This document shows positions 5,541-14,497 of a stretch of DNA of 16,571 nucleotides, one piece after another. Made by a program: the position numbers and the translations under genes. Within the stretch, counting starts at the first letter, position 1; every line of letters starts with the position of its first letter. The notes under the pieces were generated by a model. That model worked only from the letters and a program-made list of their open reading frames with translations, searched no databases and had not been told where the DNA came from. This stretch comes from Clostridiales bacterium (GTDB lineage Bacteria; Bacillota; Clostridia; Oscillospirales; Oscillospiraceae). The DNA is taken from positions 1 through 16,571 of the forward strand of contig DPHR01000151.1 of NCBI GenBank assembly GCA_003522945.1, written 5' to 3'.

Positions 5541-7265
5541 TCACTCGGCGTTCGGATCCTGCGTCGGGACCGGCGAGGGCGAGGGTGTCGGCGTCGTTTC
5601 GGGTCCGAGCGAGATCTGCAGATAGATCTTGGAGTACGCGGGGATCTCCGTCCCGGCCTCGACCGTCTGGCTGACAACATAGTCCACGGGGATCGTGTTG
5701 TTGTAAACGTAGCTCACAGAAACGAGCGTCAGCCGCGCCGCGGCAAGCTCTGCTTCCGCCGTGGCATAGTCCTTGCCGACGAGATACGGCATGATGACTG
5801 TTTCGGTCTTGGCTCCCTGGCTGATCGTGAGATAGACCGTCGCGCCCGCGGGGAGCTTCTCCCCCGGCGAGGGGCTGATCTGCATTACACAGTTCGCCGC
5901 GACATCGTCGGAATCGGCAAACGTTTTGTCTACAACAAAGCCGAGTTTTTCCAGCTCGCTCGTCGCTTCGCGATAATCGTAGTTGAGAAGGTTCGGGATT
6001 TCGGTTAACATAACGCCAGTGCTCACCGTAAGCGTCACATGGATGCCGTCCGAAGTCAGCATATAGCTCTTTCCCGCGTCGGGCGACTGGCCGATGATGA
6101 TACCGCGCTCGACGTTCGGGTCGATCTCGTAAATGAGATCAAAGTTGTATTTCCCCTTGAATTCTTTGCTGTTGATGATGGTCTCGTAGTTGCTGCCGAC
6201 AAAGTTCGGGATGGCAACGCGCTGGTTAACAACGAATATATCGCTCAGAAAATAGTTCCAGAGAAAGACAGCAATGATCAAAATGGCGGCCATCACGCCG
6301 AAAAAGCCGGAGAGCATGCTGACGCGGTGGGCGCGGCGGCGGCGGCGGATATAGTCCTCCCTGCCAAGCTCGCCCGCTGTGCTCAGCGGCGCAACGTTGC
6401 CCTCGATCCTGTCAAGTGAGCCGGTGAGCGATTTCTGCAGCGCCTCGAGATCGGCGGCAAGCGCGTCCGCCGTCTGATAGCGGTTATCGAGCGAGGCTTC
6501 CATTGCCTTCATCACGATCTTTTCGAGCGCTTCCGGCACCGACGGCGCGATCTCGCGCAGAGGCGTCGGGACCGCCGAGAGGTGCTTGAGCGCAACCGTC
6601 CGGTCATCGTCGCCATCAAACGGCAGCTTTCCGGAGAGCATTTCGTACATGACGATGCCAAGCGAATAGATATCGCTCCGTCCGTCCACCGGAAGGCCCC
6701 TGGCCTGCTCCGGCGAGATATAATGCACCGAGCCGATGGCTTCGTTCTCCACGTCCGGCACTTCGGACTGAAGGTTGGCGATGCCGAAGTCCGCGACCTT
6801 GATGACGCCGTCATTGACGACAAGAATGTTCTGCGGCTTGATATCACGGTGGACAATGCCTTTCCCGTGCGCGTGGGCAAGCGCCCGCGCGATCTGCAGC
6901 GAGAAATCCACTGCCTGCACTGCGTCAAGCGGGCCGTGGTCCTGCAGATACTGTTTGAGCGTGATGCCGTCCACGAGCTCCATAACGATGTATTCCACGT
7001 GATCGGTGCGGCTCACGTCGTACACGCCGACGATGTTCGGGTGGCTGAGCTTTGCGATCGCCTGCGATTCCGTCTGGAAGCGGCGGCGGAACTTTTCGTT
7101 CTTCGCAAGCTCCGGACGCATGATCTTCACCGCCACATAGCGGTTCAGCCGGTGGCACATCGCTTTATATACGACCGCCATGCCGCCGCTGCCGATCAGC
7201 TCTACGAGCTCATACCGGCCATCGAGCATCATGCCGCGGTATTTATCCTGATTTTTCGTATCCAT
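5541..7265 (-). CDS. prkC: PASTA-domain Ser/Thr protein kinase PrkC
   Basis: Membrane-bound Hanks-type kinase of 574 aa that senses peptidoglycan fragments or lipid II outside and phosphorylates cytoplasmic targets. The kinase domain shows GSGGMAVV (about 25-32), VAVK (Lys47), HRDIKPQN (catalytic Asp141), DFG (159-161) and SPEQARG. One transmembrane helix lies at about 317-340, followed outside by three PASTA repeats (about 345-420, 421-488, 489-556) and a Thr/Pro-rich tail (TTPTPSPSPVPTQ). The activation loop is unusual: the positions matching B. subtilis Thr165 and Thr167 are Asp171 and Glu173, and there is no Thr in the loop. ATG 7265 is chosen because GGGGGA (7271-7276) is 5 bases upstream; an upstream ATG at 7286 would overlap the prpC stop and add seven residues. 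It is paired with its phosphatase prpC. Confidence 0.96.
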   Translation of the reverse strand: MDTKNQDKYRGMMLDGRYELVELIGSGGMAVVYKAMCHRLNRYVAVKIMRPELAKNEKFRRRFQTESQAIAKLSHPNIVGVYDVSRTDHVEYIVMELVDGITLKQYLQDHGPLDAVQAVDFSLQIARALAHAHGKGIVHRDIKPQNILVVNDGVIKVADFGIANLQSEVPDVENEAIGSVHYISPEQARGLPVDGRSDIYSLGIVMYEMLSGKLPFDGDDDRTVALKHLSAVPTPLREIAPSVPEALEKIVMKAMEASLDNRYQTADALAADLEALQKSLTGSLDRIEGNVAPLSTAGELGREDYIRRRRRAHRVSMLSGFFGVMAAILIIAVFLWNYFLSDIFVVNQRVAIPNFVGSNYETIINSKEFKGKYNFDLIYEIDPNVERGIIIGQSPDAGKSYMLTSDGIHVTLTVSTGVMLTEIPNLLNYDYREATSELEKLGFVVDKTFADSDDVAANCVMQISPSPGEKLPAGATVYLTISQGAKTETVIMPYLVGKDYATAEAELAAARLTLVSVSYVYNNTIPVDYVVSQTVEAGTEIPAYSKIYLQISLGPETTPTPSPSPVPTQDPNAE

Positions 7266-7270
7266 ATCAT

Positions 7271-7276
7271 TCCCCC
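7271..7276 (-). promoter_or_regulatory. Ribosome binding site that sets the prkC start
   Basis: GGGGGA on the minus strand, 5 bases before ATG 7265. The in-frame ATG at 7286 lies upstream of this site, so it would not use it. This favours a 17-base gap after prpC over a four-base overlap. Confidence 0.7.
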
Positions 7277-7282
7277 GTAGGT

Positions 7283-8014
7283 TCATCGGCGCACGAGCGC
7301 CAGCGTGACGTTGTCCGGCGCGCCGCGGTCGAGCGCCATGCGCAGAAGCTCACGGCAGACCGCATCGTCATCCGAGGACGCCAGAAGAAGGGATTCCATC
7401 TCCCCGGCGTCAACAAGATTGCTGAGCCCGTCGGAGCAGAGCAGCAGCGCGTCGCCGGGACGGATGTCCAGCCGGAAAATATCGCTGCGAATGGTTCGTT
7501 CCAATCCGACAGCCCGCATGATCACGTTCTTTCGCGGATGGGAACGGGCTTCATCCTCGGTGATCAGCCCGCGGTCGACCATACTCTGCACGAGCGAATG
7601 ATCCCGCGTGACCTGCTGGAGCTGGCCGTCCGCCAGCCAGTAGCACCGGCTGTCGCCGATGTTGACGACGGCGGCATCTTCCGGACGCACAAGCGCGGCC
7701 ACAAGCGTCGTACCCATACCCCGGCAGCTCTCGTCGCGGAAAGCGCGGTCATATACCTTCAGATTGGCATATGCCGCCGCTTCGCGCAGGACCTGCGCCG
7801 CATCGGATTTCGGTTCACGGCGCAGCATATCTTCCGCATACTGCATGAATGAGTCCGCGGCGACCGCCGAGGCGATCTCGCCGCCATGCACGCCGCCCAT
7901 GCCGTCGCACAGCGCCGCAAGAACATATTCGCCATCCGGCGAAAGGCTCAGGCGGTAGGCGTCCTGGTTGGCGGAACGTACTTTTCCCTTGTCGGTAATG
8001 CCGAAAGCGTTCAT
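7283..8014 (-). CDS. prpC: PP2C-family Ser/Thr phosphatase, PrkC partner
   Basis: A 243-aa soluble, metal-dependent phosphatase (also called Stp or PrpC) that removes phosphate from PrkC and its substrates. PPM motifs in order: GKVRSANQDA (Asp18), the metal-binding CDGMGG (Asp37), GMGTTLVAAL, VNIGDSRCYW, TRDHSLVQ, LLLCSDGLSN and the C-terminal APDNVTLAL. Length is normal for the bacterial family. Its ATG overlaps the rlmN stop by four bases (ATGA), with a purine-rich GAGGGA about six bases upstream, and prkC follows directly. The phosphatase-kinase pairing is conserved in Firmicutes. Confidence 0.96.
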   Translation of the reverse strand: MNAFGITDKGKVRSANQDAYRLSLSPDGEYVLAALCDGMGGVHGGEIASAVAADSFMQYAEDMLRREPKSDAAQVLREAAAYANLKVYDRAFRDESCRGMGTTLVAALVRPEDAAVVNIGDSRCYWLADGQLQQVTRDHSLVQSMVDRGLITEDEARSHPRKNVIMRAVGLERTIRSDIFRLDIRPGDALLLCSDGLSNLVDAGEMESLLLASSDDDAVCRELLRMALDRGAPDNVTLALVRR

Positions 8015-9060
8015 TTTGCTTCCCTCGTCATTTTGCGGCGCAGCTGTCCGCAGGATGCGTCCACATCGCTGCCGAGACGCCGCCGTATGGTCGTGTTGAC
8101 TCCGTTCTTCGTAAGTATATTCACAAACCGTTTGAGATTCTCCGGTTTGGATGGCTCAAAGCTGCGCTCATCCACATGGTTGAGCGGAATGAGATTGACA
8201 TGCGCCGCGAGCGGCTTTACCCGCCGGGCAAGCAGCTCCGCCTGCTCCGGGGAATCGTTCACGCCGTCGATCATCGCATATTCAAACGATATGCGCCGTC
8301 CGGTTTTGTCATAATAGGCTTTGCATTTGCGGAAAAGCTCGTCCACGCCGCGGCCGCGGTTGGCCGGCATAATGCGGCTGCGCGTTTCGTCGTCCGGCGC
8401 GTGCAGCGATACGGAAAGCGTGATCTGGAGATCGCGCTCCGCCAGATCGTCGAAGCGCTCCGTCAGCCCACAGGTGGAGAGCGATATATGACGCATGCTG
8501 ATGTTGCGTCCCTCCGGGTGGTTGATGAGCTCCAAAAACCGCATGACGGTATCAAAATTATCCAGCGGTTCGCCAATGCCCATCAGAACGATATGAGAAA
8601 CCGGCAGACCGGATTCCTTTTCGGAAAACAGCACCTCGTCAAGCATTTCCGACGGCGTGAGATTCCGCACAAGGCCGCCGATGGTCGAAGCGCAGAACGC
8701 GCATCCCTGCCGGCAGCCGACCTGCGAGGAGATGCAGACCGTATTCCCGTAGTGATACCGCATGACGACCGTTTCCACGGCGTTTCCGTCCTGCAGCTCC
8801 CAAAGGAATTTGATCGTGCCGTCCTCGGCGGACTGCTGCTTTTTAAGCACCCGCGGCGCAGAGAGAGTACAGCGCTCGGAAAGCTCCTGCCGGAGCGCAC
8901 GGGGGAGATTCGTCATTTCATCCCACGAGCCGCAGCCGGCGGAAAACCAGCGAAAGAGCTGCTTTGCCCGATACGCCGGCTGTCCGAGCGAGCGGAGATA
9001 CTCCGCCAGCTCTTCCGGAAGCATGGATTTTATATCGATTTTTTCGGTCAGTTCAGCCAT
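8011..9060 (-). CDS. rlmN: 23S rRNA (adenine-2503-C2)-methyltransferase RlmN
   Basis: Radical-SAM enzyme of 349 aa that methylates C2 of A2503 in 23S rRNA (and A37 of some tRNAs), supporting translational accuracy. The cluster motif is Cys116-x3-Cys120-x2-Cys123 in QVGCRQGCAFCAST. The second essential Cys, which takes part in the ping-pong mechanism, is Cys337 in DASCGQLRR close to the C-terminus. SLHAPDDETRSRIMPANR is the usual RlmN stretch. RlmN rather than the resistance enzyme Cfr is indicated by the operon context. ATG 9060 overlaps the end of rsmB by eight bases; a second in-frame ATG occurs at codon 13, and no strong ribosome binding site decides between them. Confidence 0.95.
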   Translation of the reverse strand: MAELTEKIDIKSMLPEELAEYLRSLGQPAYRAKQLFRWFSAGCGSWDEMTNLPRALRQELSERCTLSAPRVLKKQQSAEDGTIKFLWELQDGNAVETVVMRYHYGNTVCISSQVGCRQGCAFCASTIGGLVRNLTPSEMLDEVLFSEKESGLPVSHIVLMGIGEPLDNFDTVMRFLELINHPEGRNISMRHISLSTCGLTERFDDLAERDLQITLSVSLHAPDDETRSRIMPANRGRGVDELFRKCKAYYDKTGRRISFEYAMIDGVNDSPEQAELLARRVKPLAAHVNLIPLNHVDERSFEPSKPENLKRFVNILTKNGVNTTIRRRLGSDVDASCGQLRRKMTREAK

Positions 9061-10351
9061 TTCGTCTCATACGGCAATAGAAAAAGCCGTCCGTATCATA
9101 TTCCTGCGGCAATATGAGCCGCTGCTCCTCGCGGACAAAGTCCGGATGATCGTGAAGAAATCGTTCCGCAACATCCTCGTTTTCCTCATGGAAAACGGTG
9201 CAGGTGGAATAAAGAAGGATCCCACCCGGCCGGACGCACGCGGCAAGCCCATCCGCGATCCGCTTCTGTATTGCCGGGAGACCGGCAAGCGCTTTGGGGT
9301 CCTTATAGCGGATCTCCGGCTTTTTGCGGATAACGCCCATGCCGGAGCACGGAACGTCCGCAATGACAAGATCGAAGCTCCCGCGGAGCGCTTCATACGG
9401 CTTGGAAGCGTCCATCGTCGCAGTGCGAATGATGGAAAAACCGAGTCTCTCGGCGTTTTCCTCTACAAGCCGGAGCTTTTTTTCGTGAAGATCACAGGCG
9501 AGAATTTCTCCGTCGTTTTCCATCAGCGACGCGCAGAGAAGGCTCTTTCCGCCGGGCGCGGAGCAGGCATCCAGCACGCGCATCCCTTTTTGCGGCGCGG
9601 CACACAAAACACTCATCGCTGCGGCAGCATCCTGCACAAAGAACTCGCCCGCAGCAAAGCCGGGGAGCGCGGCAGCGCTGCCTTTATCCTCCACGCACAC
9701 GGACACGGAGGAAAGTTCGCTGACGTGCGCGCGAATGCCCGCCGAGGAAAAACGCTCAACAAGTGACGGCGCGTCGCCGTACCGGGTGTTCACCGAGACT
9801 GTGAGCTGCGGCGCGCGGTTGTTTGCCGCGAAAAAGGCGTGCGCCCCGTCATAGCCAAGCTCGGAAACCATCCGCTCACAGAGCCACAGCGGGTGGCTGA
9901 ACCGGACGGAGAGCTCCTGCGCTGTTCCGATGTTTGGAATCTCCGGGAGGTTTTCCCGGTTTTCCGCAACGCGGCGCAGCACGGCATTCACCAGACCTGC
10001 GGCACGGGAGCCGGAGCGTTTCGTCTGTTCGACCGCTTCGTTGACCGCCGCCGACACGGGTATTTTATCCATAAACAGGAGCTGGCAGACACCGAGCCGG
10101 AGAATATCCAGAAGGTTCGGCTCGAGCTTTGCGGCAGGAACGCTGGAATAGCAGCCGATGTAATAATCACAGAGCGCCGCGTTCTGCAGCACGTCCAGAC
10201 AGAGCTTTGTGCAGAGTGCCGTGTCGCGCTCATCCAGAGAAAACTTTTCCGCCGCCGTCTGGATCGTCTGCTGCGACCAGGCGTCAAACCTCCGGCAGCG
10301 GGCGAGGACATACAGCGCCGCCTCGCGGGCGCCCGCCGTGCCGTTAGCCAT
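9053..10351 (-). CDS. rsmB: 16S rRNA (cytosine-967-C5)-methyltransferase RsmB
   Basis: A 432-aa rRNA methyltransferase (Sun/RsmB, Fmu family) acting on 16S rRNA. The N-terminal third is a NusB-like RNA-binding domain (about 1-140, with KIPVSAAVNEAVE and AAGLVNAVLRR). The SAM-binding C-terminal domain has DACSAPGGKS (261-270), DVPCSGMGV (Cys335) and STCT (Cys384, the nucleophile of this family). Length is normal. The start overlaps the fmt stop by eight bases and the stop overlaps the rlmN start by eight bases, so it sits in a translationally coupled chain of RNA-modification and initiation genes, the same order as in B. subtilis. Confidence 0.95.
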   Translation of the reverse strand: MANGTAGAREAALYVLARCRRFDAWSQQTIQTAAEKFSLDERDTALCTKLCLDVLQNAALCDYYIGCYSSVPAAKLEPNLLDILRLGVCQLLFMDKIPVSAAVNEAVEQTKRSGSRAAGLVNAVLRRVAENRENLPEIPNIGTAQELSVRFSHPLWLCERMVSELGYDGAHAFFAANNRAPQLTVSVNTRYGDAPSLVERFSSAGIRAHVSELSSVSVCVEDKGSAAALPGFAAGEFFVQDAAAAMSVLCAAPQKGMRVLDACSAPGGKSLLCASLMENDGEILACDLHEKKLRLVEENAERLGFSIIRTATMDASKPYEALRGSFDLVIADVPCSGMGVIRKKPEIRYKDPKALAGLPAIQKRIADGLAACVRPGGILLYSTCTVFHEENEDVAERFLHDHPDFVREEQRLILPQEYDTDGFFYCRMRRNG

Positions 10352-11267
10352 CGGCCTTCATCGGGTGGCCGAGCAGAAAAGCCGCTGCGCTCATGCGCTT
10401 CTTCCCTGCCGCCTGTATCTCGGTGATGCGAAGAGTCTGGCCGCCGCCGCAGGCGACTTCAATGCCCGCTTTTCCGGCGGATACGATCTTTCCGGGCGCA
10501 AGCGCTGTTTTCGTATCGGTGTATTCCGCGCCGAACACGCGGAACGATACGCCGCCAAGCTCCGTCGTGGCCACCGGCCACGGATCCAGACCGCAGATGT
10601 GCTTCACGATCTCACGCGGCGATTTGTTCCAGTCGATCGGACACATTTCCTTATGGAGCATTTTCGTGTAGGTGGCGTCCGCCTCGTTCTGCGGTACGCG
10701 GACAACATCACCGGAAGCGATCTTCCGCACGGTCTCCACAAGAAGCTCTGCGCCGAGCGTTTTGAGCCGGTCAAAGAGTTCCCCGGACGTTTCAAACTCG
10801 CCGATCTCCGTTTCGCGCGAAGCGATCACGTCCCCGGCGTCCATCGCCGCAGCCATGTACTGCACGGAAACGCCGGTCGTCTTGTCCCCATTGAGCACCG
10901 CCCATTGAATGGGCGCAGCGCCGCGGTATTTCGGCAGGAGCGAGCCATGGACATTGATGCTGCCGTATTTTGCCACGTCAAGAAACGTCTGCGGCAGAAT
11001 ACGGCCATAAGCCACGACCACAAGAAGCTCCGGCGCGAGCGTGCGCAGAAGCTCCGTTGCCGCGCCGTCCTTGAAGGTGACGGGCTGATATACGGGAATG
11101 CCGCGCTCCACGGCCAGCGTTTTCACCGGAGAGAAACTCTCCTGCATGCCGCGGCCCCGCGGCTTGTCCGGCTGCGTGAAAACCGCGGCAACGTCCTCAC
11201 CGGCCTCGAGAAGCGCGCGCAGCGATTCTTCCGCAAAGTCCGGCGTACCCATAAAAACAATTCTCAT
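10344..11267 (-). CDS. fmt: Methionyl-tRNA formyltransferase
   Basis: A 307-aa enzyme that formylates initiator Met-tRNA using 10-formyl-tetrahydrofolate. The catalytic triad is visible at the family positions: Asn105 and His107 in INVHGSLLPKYRGAAPI and Asp143 in AAMDAGD. The N-terminus MRIVFMGTPDFA is canonical, and QPDKPRGRG is the loop involved in tRNA recognition. The C-terminal OB-like domain is complete (GKIVSAGKAGIEVACGGG). Its ATG overlaps the def stop by four bases. The def-fmt pair adds and later removes the formyl group on new proteins. Confidence 0.97.
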   Translation of the reverse strand: MRIVFMGTPDFAEESLRALLEAGEDVAAVFTQPDKPRGRGMQESFSPVKTLAVERGIPVYQPVTFKDGAATELLRTLAPELLVVVAYGRILPQTFLDVAKYGSINVHGSLLPKYRGAAPIQWAVLNGDKTTGVSVQYMAAAMDAGDVIASRETEIGEFETSGELFDRLKTLGAELLVETVRKIASGDVVRVPQNEADATYTKMLHKEMCPIDWNKSPREIVKHICGLDPWPVATTELGGVSFRVFGAEYTDTKTALAPGKIVSAGKAGIEVACGGGQTLRITEIQAAGKKRMSAAAFLLGHPMKADG

Positions 11268-11776
11268 TCTTTATCGTCTCCGCCGTAGAGCTCTTCCATT
11301 TCCTCGTCTGTGTACATATGCGTCGCGCGGTCGGTAAAGAGAACTCCATCGAGATGGTCGATCTCGTGGCAGAAGCAGCGGGCGGTAAGGCCGGTGCCTT
11401 CGACCTCAAACGTGTTGCCGTTCCGATCCTGTGCGCGGACTTTGACATGGTTCGGACGCTTGACGACGCCGTACCGCTCCGGCAGGCTCAGGCAGCCCTC
11501 GCCGCCCTCCTGCTCGCCGTCCCGTTCTATGATCTCGGGGTTCACGAGCTCGATAAAATACTCGTCCTCCCCTTCCGGGACGTTGGTTTCCATCACAATG
11601 CAGGCGCGGCGGATAATGCCGACCTGCGGCGCGGCGAGGCCGACACCGTTCGCCTGCGAAAGTGTCTCCTTCATGTCGTCCAGCAGCTGATGCAGCCGCT
11701 CGTCGAAGGCCGTATACGGACGGCAGACCTTCCGCAGCGCAGGGTTTTCCTCAGTCAGAATATTTCTAAGCGCCAT
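11264..11776 (-). CDS. def: Peptide deformylase
   Basis: A 170-aa metalloenzyme that removes the N-formyl group from nascent proteins at the ribosome exit. All three motifs are present: GVGLAAPQVG (44-53), EGCLSLPE (metal ligand Cys95) and HEIDH (ligands His137 and His141, catalytic Glu138). The length and EGCLS form fit the common bacterial deformylases. ATG 11776 (MALRNILTEENP) is preferred: GGAG lies 8 bases upstream, within the last codons of priA, and the family starts here. A GTG three codons earlier (11785) would overlap the priA stop by four bases but has no such site. fmt follows with a four-base overlap. Confidence 0.96.
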   Translation of the reverse strand: MALRNILTEENPALRKVCRPYTAFDERLHQLLDDMKETLSQANGVGLAAPQVGIIRRACIVMETNVPEGEDEYFIELVNPEIIERDGEQEGGEGCLSLPERYGVVKRPNHVKVRAQDRNGNTFEVEGTGLTARCFCHEIDHLDGVLFTDRATHMYTDEEMEELYGGDDKE

Positions 11777-11781
11777 AGTAT

Positions 11782-14247
11782 TCACTCCATTGGGTTATAG
11801 TCGGCAAAGACCGACACACCCTTGTATTCTTTTGCGGTATTGCATTGAATGAGAAGACCGGATACAAGCGTCCGGATCTCCTTGTCAAACCGGCAATGCA
11901 GCGTTACACGGTAGCGGTAGCGGTTGCTGACGCGCACGACCGGCAGCGGCGCGGGGCCGAGCACAGCGGCGTCCTTTCGTCCGCGAAGCTCCGATCTTAT
12001 CCGGTCGCGGATGTAGGTGCAGCACCGGAGGACAGAAGATTCATCCTCCGCCGACACCGTGACGGTCACGATATCCGAAAACGGCGGGCAGTTCTGCAGC
12101 CGCCGCAGCTCGATCTCTTCGGCATAAAAGCCCTCGTAGTCCTGCCGGGACGCCATGCCGATCACGGGATTCTGCGGCGTGAACGTCTGGATGATCGCCC
12201 GTCCGGGCTTCGCGCCGCGTCCCGAGCGACCGACGACCTGCGTGATCAGAGAAAAGCAGCGCTCTCCCGCGCGGTAATCGCCGCAATACAGGAGCTGGTC
12301 GGCGGAAATAACGCCGACGAGCGTCACATTCTCAAAATCCAGACCCTTTGTGACCATTTGCGTGCCGATGAGGATCGGCACCTTCTTCTCCCGAAACTGG
12401 GAGAGGATCTTCTCGTGCGAACCCGCAGGGGAAACGGAATCCGCATCCATACGCAGTATCTCCACATCCGGCAGTGCCTCGCGCAGATGCTCCTCGAGCT
12501 TCTGCGTGCCGGTGCCGAACTGGTTGAGTAAGCCGCCGCATTCGGGGCAGGCATCGTCGAGCGCTCGCGTATAGCCGCAGTGATGGCAGACGAGCCGCCG
12601 GGTGACGCTGTGCCACGTGAGATTCACGCTGCAATGCGGGCAGCTGTAGGTATAGCCGCACTCACCGCAGGCGACAAGGCTTGCCGCGCCGCGGCGGTTC
12701 AAAAACAGGATGCTCTGCTCGCCGCGGGAAATGTTTTCCCGCAGTTCGTGCAGCAGCACACCGCTTACTTCGCTGCCGTTTCCGCCGCGAAGCTCCTGCC
12801 GCATATCTACGATGCGGACGGATGGCAGCTGACGGGCGTTGAAGCGGTTTTTCAGGGTAAACAGATGATACACGCCCTTTTCGGCGCGGTAACGGCTTTC
12901 CACATCCGGCGTCGCGCTGCCGAGAACCAGAAGTGCATTGGAAGATGCGCATCGGAACTTGGCGGCGTCGCGGGCGTGGTAGCGCGGGGAGTTTTCGGAT
13001 TTGTAAGTATACTCCTGCTCCTCATCCATGATGATGAGGCCGAGATCGCTGCACGGGGCGAAGACGGCGCTTCTCGTTCCGATCACAACGCGCGCTCTTC
13101 CGGTCTTGATGCGCTTCCACTCATCGTAGCGCTCGCCAACGGCGAGAGAGCTGTGGAGTACCGCGATGTCATCTCCGAAGTATGAGGAGAAAATGCGGAT
13201 CATCTGCGGCGTGAGCGCGATCTCCGGCACGAGCAGGATGGACGCCTTCCCTTTTCGGCGCATGGCGTCGATCAGATGGACGTACACGGATGTCTTGCCG
13301 CTTCCGGTGACGCCATAGAGGAGCGACGCCGATGCATGCTCGCCGTCGTACAGCGATAGGATGCCCTCAAACGCTGCGCGCTGCTCCTCGTTGAGCTCCG
13401 GCAGCGGGGATTGCTCCTCGCTGCGGAGAACGGAGCGGCGGAACACCTCGTCCTGCGTGATCTCCGCCAGTCCCGCTTTTACCAGCGCATTGACGGATGA
13501 GGACGAAGCGCCTGTGAAATAGCAGAGCTCCGAAAAGGAAACCCGATCGAGCGTACACAAAAGACGCAGACACGCGCTTTGCAGCGGCGCGCGCTTCTCG
13601 CGGCGGTCCGCCGCGACCTGCGCGTCCTCCGCCGAAACAGTCAGAGAGACCATGCGGATCTTTTTATCGCCGACGCGGCGCTTTTCGCGGCTGTCCGTTT
13701 CCAGAACGCCCTTTCGCACGAGCGACTGCAGCGCCCGTGCCGGGCTCACATTCTCAAAAAGCCGCTCCAGATCGACCAGCGGACAGCTTCCGCCATGGGC
13801 AAAAACGGCATCGAGAACAAGCTGCTCCTGCGCAGACTTTCCCGCTGCGGCATACGCGCTCTCCCGGTCAAAACCGGCGCAGAGCATATATACCGACTCC
13901 ATCTGGTAGCAGAGTCCGGCGGGCAGCATCGCGTGCACGGCATCGTATACCGTGCAGAAATACCGCTCGCGCAGCCAGACCGCCAAGCGGATCATCTCCG
14001 GGGAGAGCACGGGCGACGCGTCCAGCACCGAGGCAATGCTTTTCAGCCGCATACCGGACTGCGCCGTACCGAGAGACAGGACGATCCCCTCCGTGCGGCG
14101 GTTGCCGCCGCCGAACGGGACAACGACACGCACGCCCGGCACGACCTTATCTGCGAGCGCGGGCGGAATACGGTAGTCAAACGGTCGGTCTACCCAGTAT
14201 GTCGCGGCGGCGACAGCGATTTTTGCCGTTGCCGGCGAATCAGTCAT
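11782..14247 (-). CDS. priA: Primosomal protein N' (replication restart helicase PriA)
   Basis: An 821-aa superfamily 2 DNA helicase that recognises stalled or collapsed replication forks and reloads the replicative helicase. The N-terminal DNA-binding domain (about 1-110) is followed by a winged-helix region and the helicase lobes: Walker A GVTGSGKTS (312-320), Walker B MDEEQ (417-421), LGSATPD (452-458). The eight cysteines that bind two zinc ions are all there (527, 530, 536, 539, 554, 557, 567, 570). The family's usual DEEH is DEEQ here. Length is normal. ATG overlaps the rpoZ stop by eight bases. In B. subtilis coaBC sits between rpoZ and priA; here it does not. Confidence 0.96.
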   Translation of the reverse strand: MTDSPATAKIAVAAATYWVDRPFDYRIPPALADKVVPGVRVVVPFGGGNRRTEGIVLSLGTAQSGMRLKSIASVLDASPVLSPEMIRLAVWLRERYFCTVYDAVHAMLPAGLCYQMESVYMLCAGFDRESAYAAAGKSAQEQLVLDAVFAHGGSCPLVDLERLFENVSPARALQSLVRKGVLETDSREKRRVGDKKIRMVSLTVSAEDAQVAADRREKRAPLQSACLRLLCTLDRVSFSELCYFTGASSSSVNALVKAGLAEITQDEVFRRSVLRSEEQSPLPELNEEQRAAFEGILSLYDGEHASASLLYGVTGSGKTSVYVHLIDAMRRKGKASILLVPEIALTPQMIRIFSSYFGDDIAVLHSSLAVGERYDEWKRIKTGRARVVIGTRSAVFAPCSDLGLIIMDEEQEYTYKSENSPRYHARDAAKFRCASSNALLVLGSATPDVESRYRAEKGVYHLFTLKNRFNARQLPSVRIVDMRQELRGGNGSEVSGVLLHELRENISRGEQSILFLNRRGAASLVACGECGYTYSCPHCSVNLTWHSVTRRLVCHHCGYTRALDDACPECGGLLNQFGTGTQKLEEHLREALPDVEILRMDADSVSPAGSHEKILSQFREKKVPILIGTQMVTKGLDFENVTLVGVISADQLLYCGDYRAGERCFSLITQVVGRSGRGAKPGRAIIQTFTPQNPVIGMASRQDYEGFYAEEIELRRLQNCPPFSDIVTVTVSAEDESSVLRCCTYIRDRIRSELRGRKDAAVLGPAPLPVVRVSNRYRYRVTLHCRFDKEIRTLVSGLLIQCNTAKEYKGVSVFADYNPME
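11785..11788 (-). promoter_or_regulatory. Ribosome binding site that sets the def start
   Basis: GGAG on the minus strand, 8 bases before ATG 11776 and within the end of priA. It supports the ATG over the GTG at 11785, which overlaps this very site. Confidence 0.6.
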
Positions 14248-14440
14248 CCGTCTTTTCCAGCGTCAGTTTGCCGGAATACACTTCGTCGATCGCCATGGAG
14301 ACCGGCTTCTTATCGAGGATCTCACCGTTTTCCTCGGCTTCGTTCGCGATCTGGCGGGCGCGGCGCGCAACAAGGTTCACGAGAAGGTAGCGGCTGCCGA
14401 CCTTATCAACAAGGCTCGCCATCGGGGGATAAAGCATCAT
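14240..14440 (-). CDS. rpoZ: DNA-directed RNA polymerase omega subunit
   Basis: A small subunit that helps assemble and stabilise RNA polymerase. The core MMLYPPMASLVDKVGSRYLL, then NLVARRARQIANEAE, is the omega signature, with a short variable C-terminus (LTLEKTDD). ATG 14440 gives 66 aa and starts where family members start. An ATG four codons upstream (14452) directly touches the only AAAGGA, leaving no spacer, so it is unlikely. For 14440 the AAAGGA is 12 bases away, a little far, with a weaker GGA at 7. It follows gmk after about 57 bases, and gmk-rpoZ is a widely conserved pair. Confidence 0.93.
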   Translation of the reverse strand: MMLYPPMASLVDKVGSRYLLVNLVARRARQIANEAEENGEILDKKPVSMAIDEVYSGKLTLEKTDD

Positions 14441-14497
14441 AACAGATTCCATTCCTTTCTGATCCGGCGTTTACCGGTGCAAAACATTGTATGGGAT

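Noticed and set aside
7538..7852. Plus-strand frames opposite prpC and prkC as hidden small genes
   Set aside because: They have no ribosome binding site or recognisable domain and mirror the codons of strongly conserved minus-strand genes.
8011..9060. Cfr-type antibiotic resistance methyltransferase
   Set aside because: Cfr and RlmN share the radical-SAM motif, but the operon position between rsmB and prpC is the normal chromosomal place of rlmN, and there is no sign of transfer.
14441..14497. TACAAT in the gmk-rpoZ gap as a -10 box
   Set aside because: No -35 lies 16-18 bases upstream. The short CCGG inverted repeat nearby has only four base pairs and no T run.
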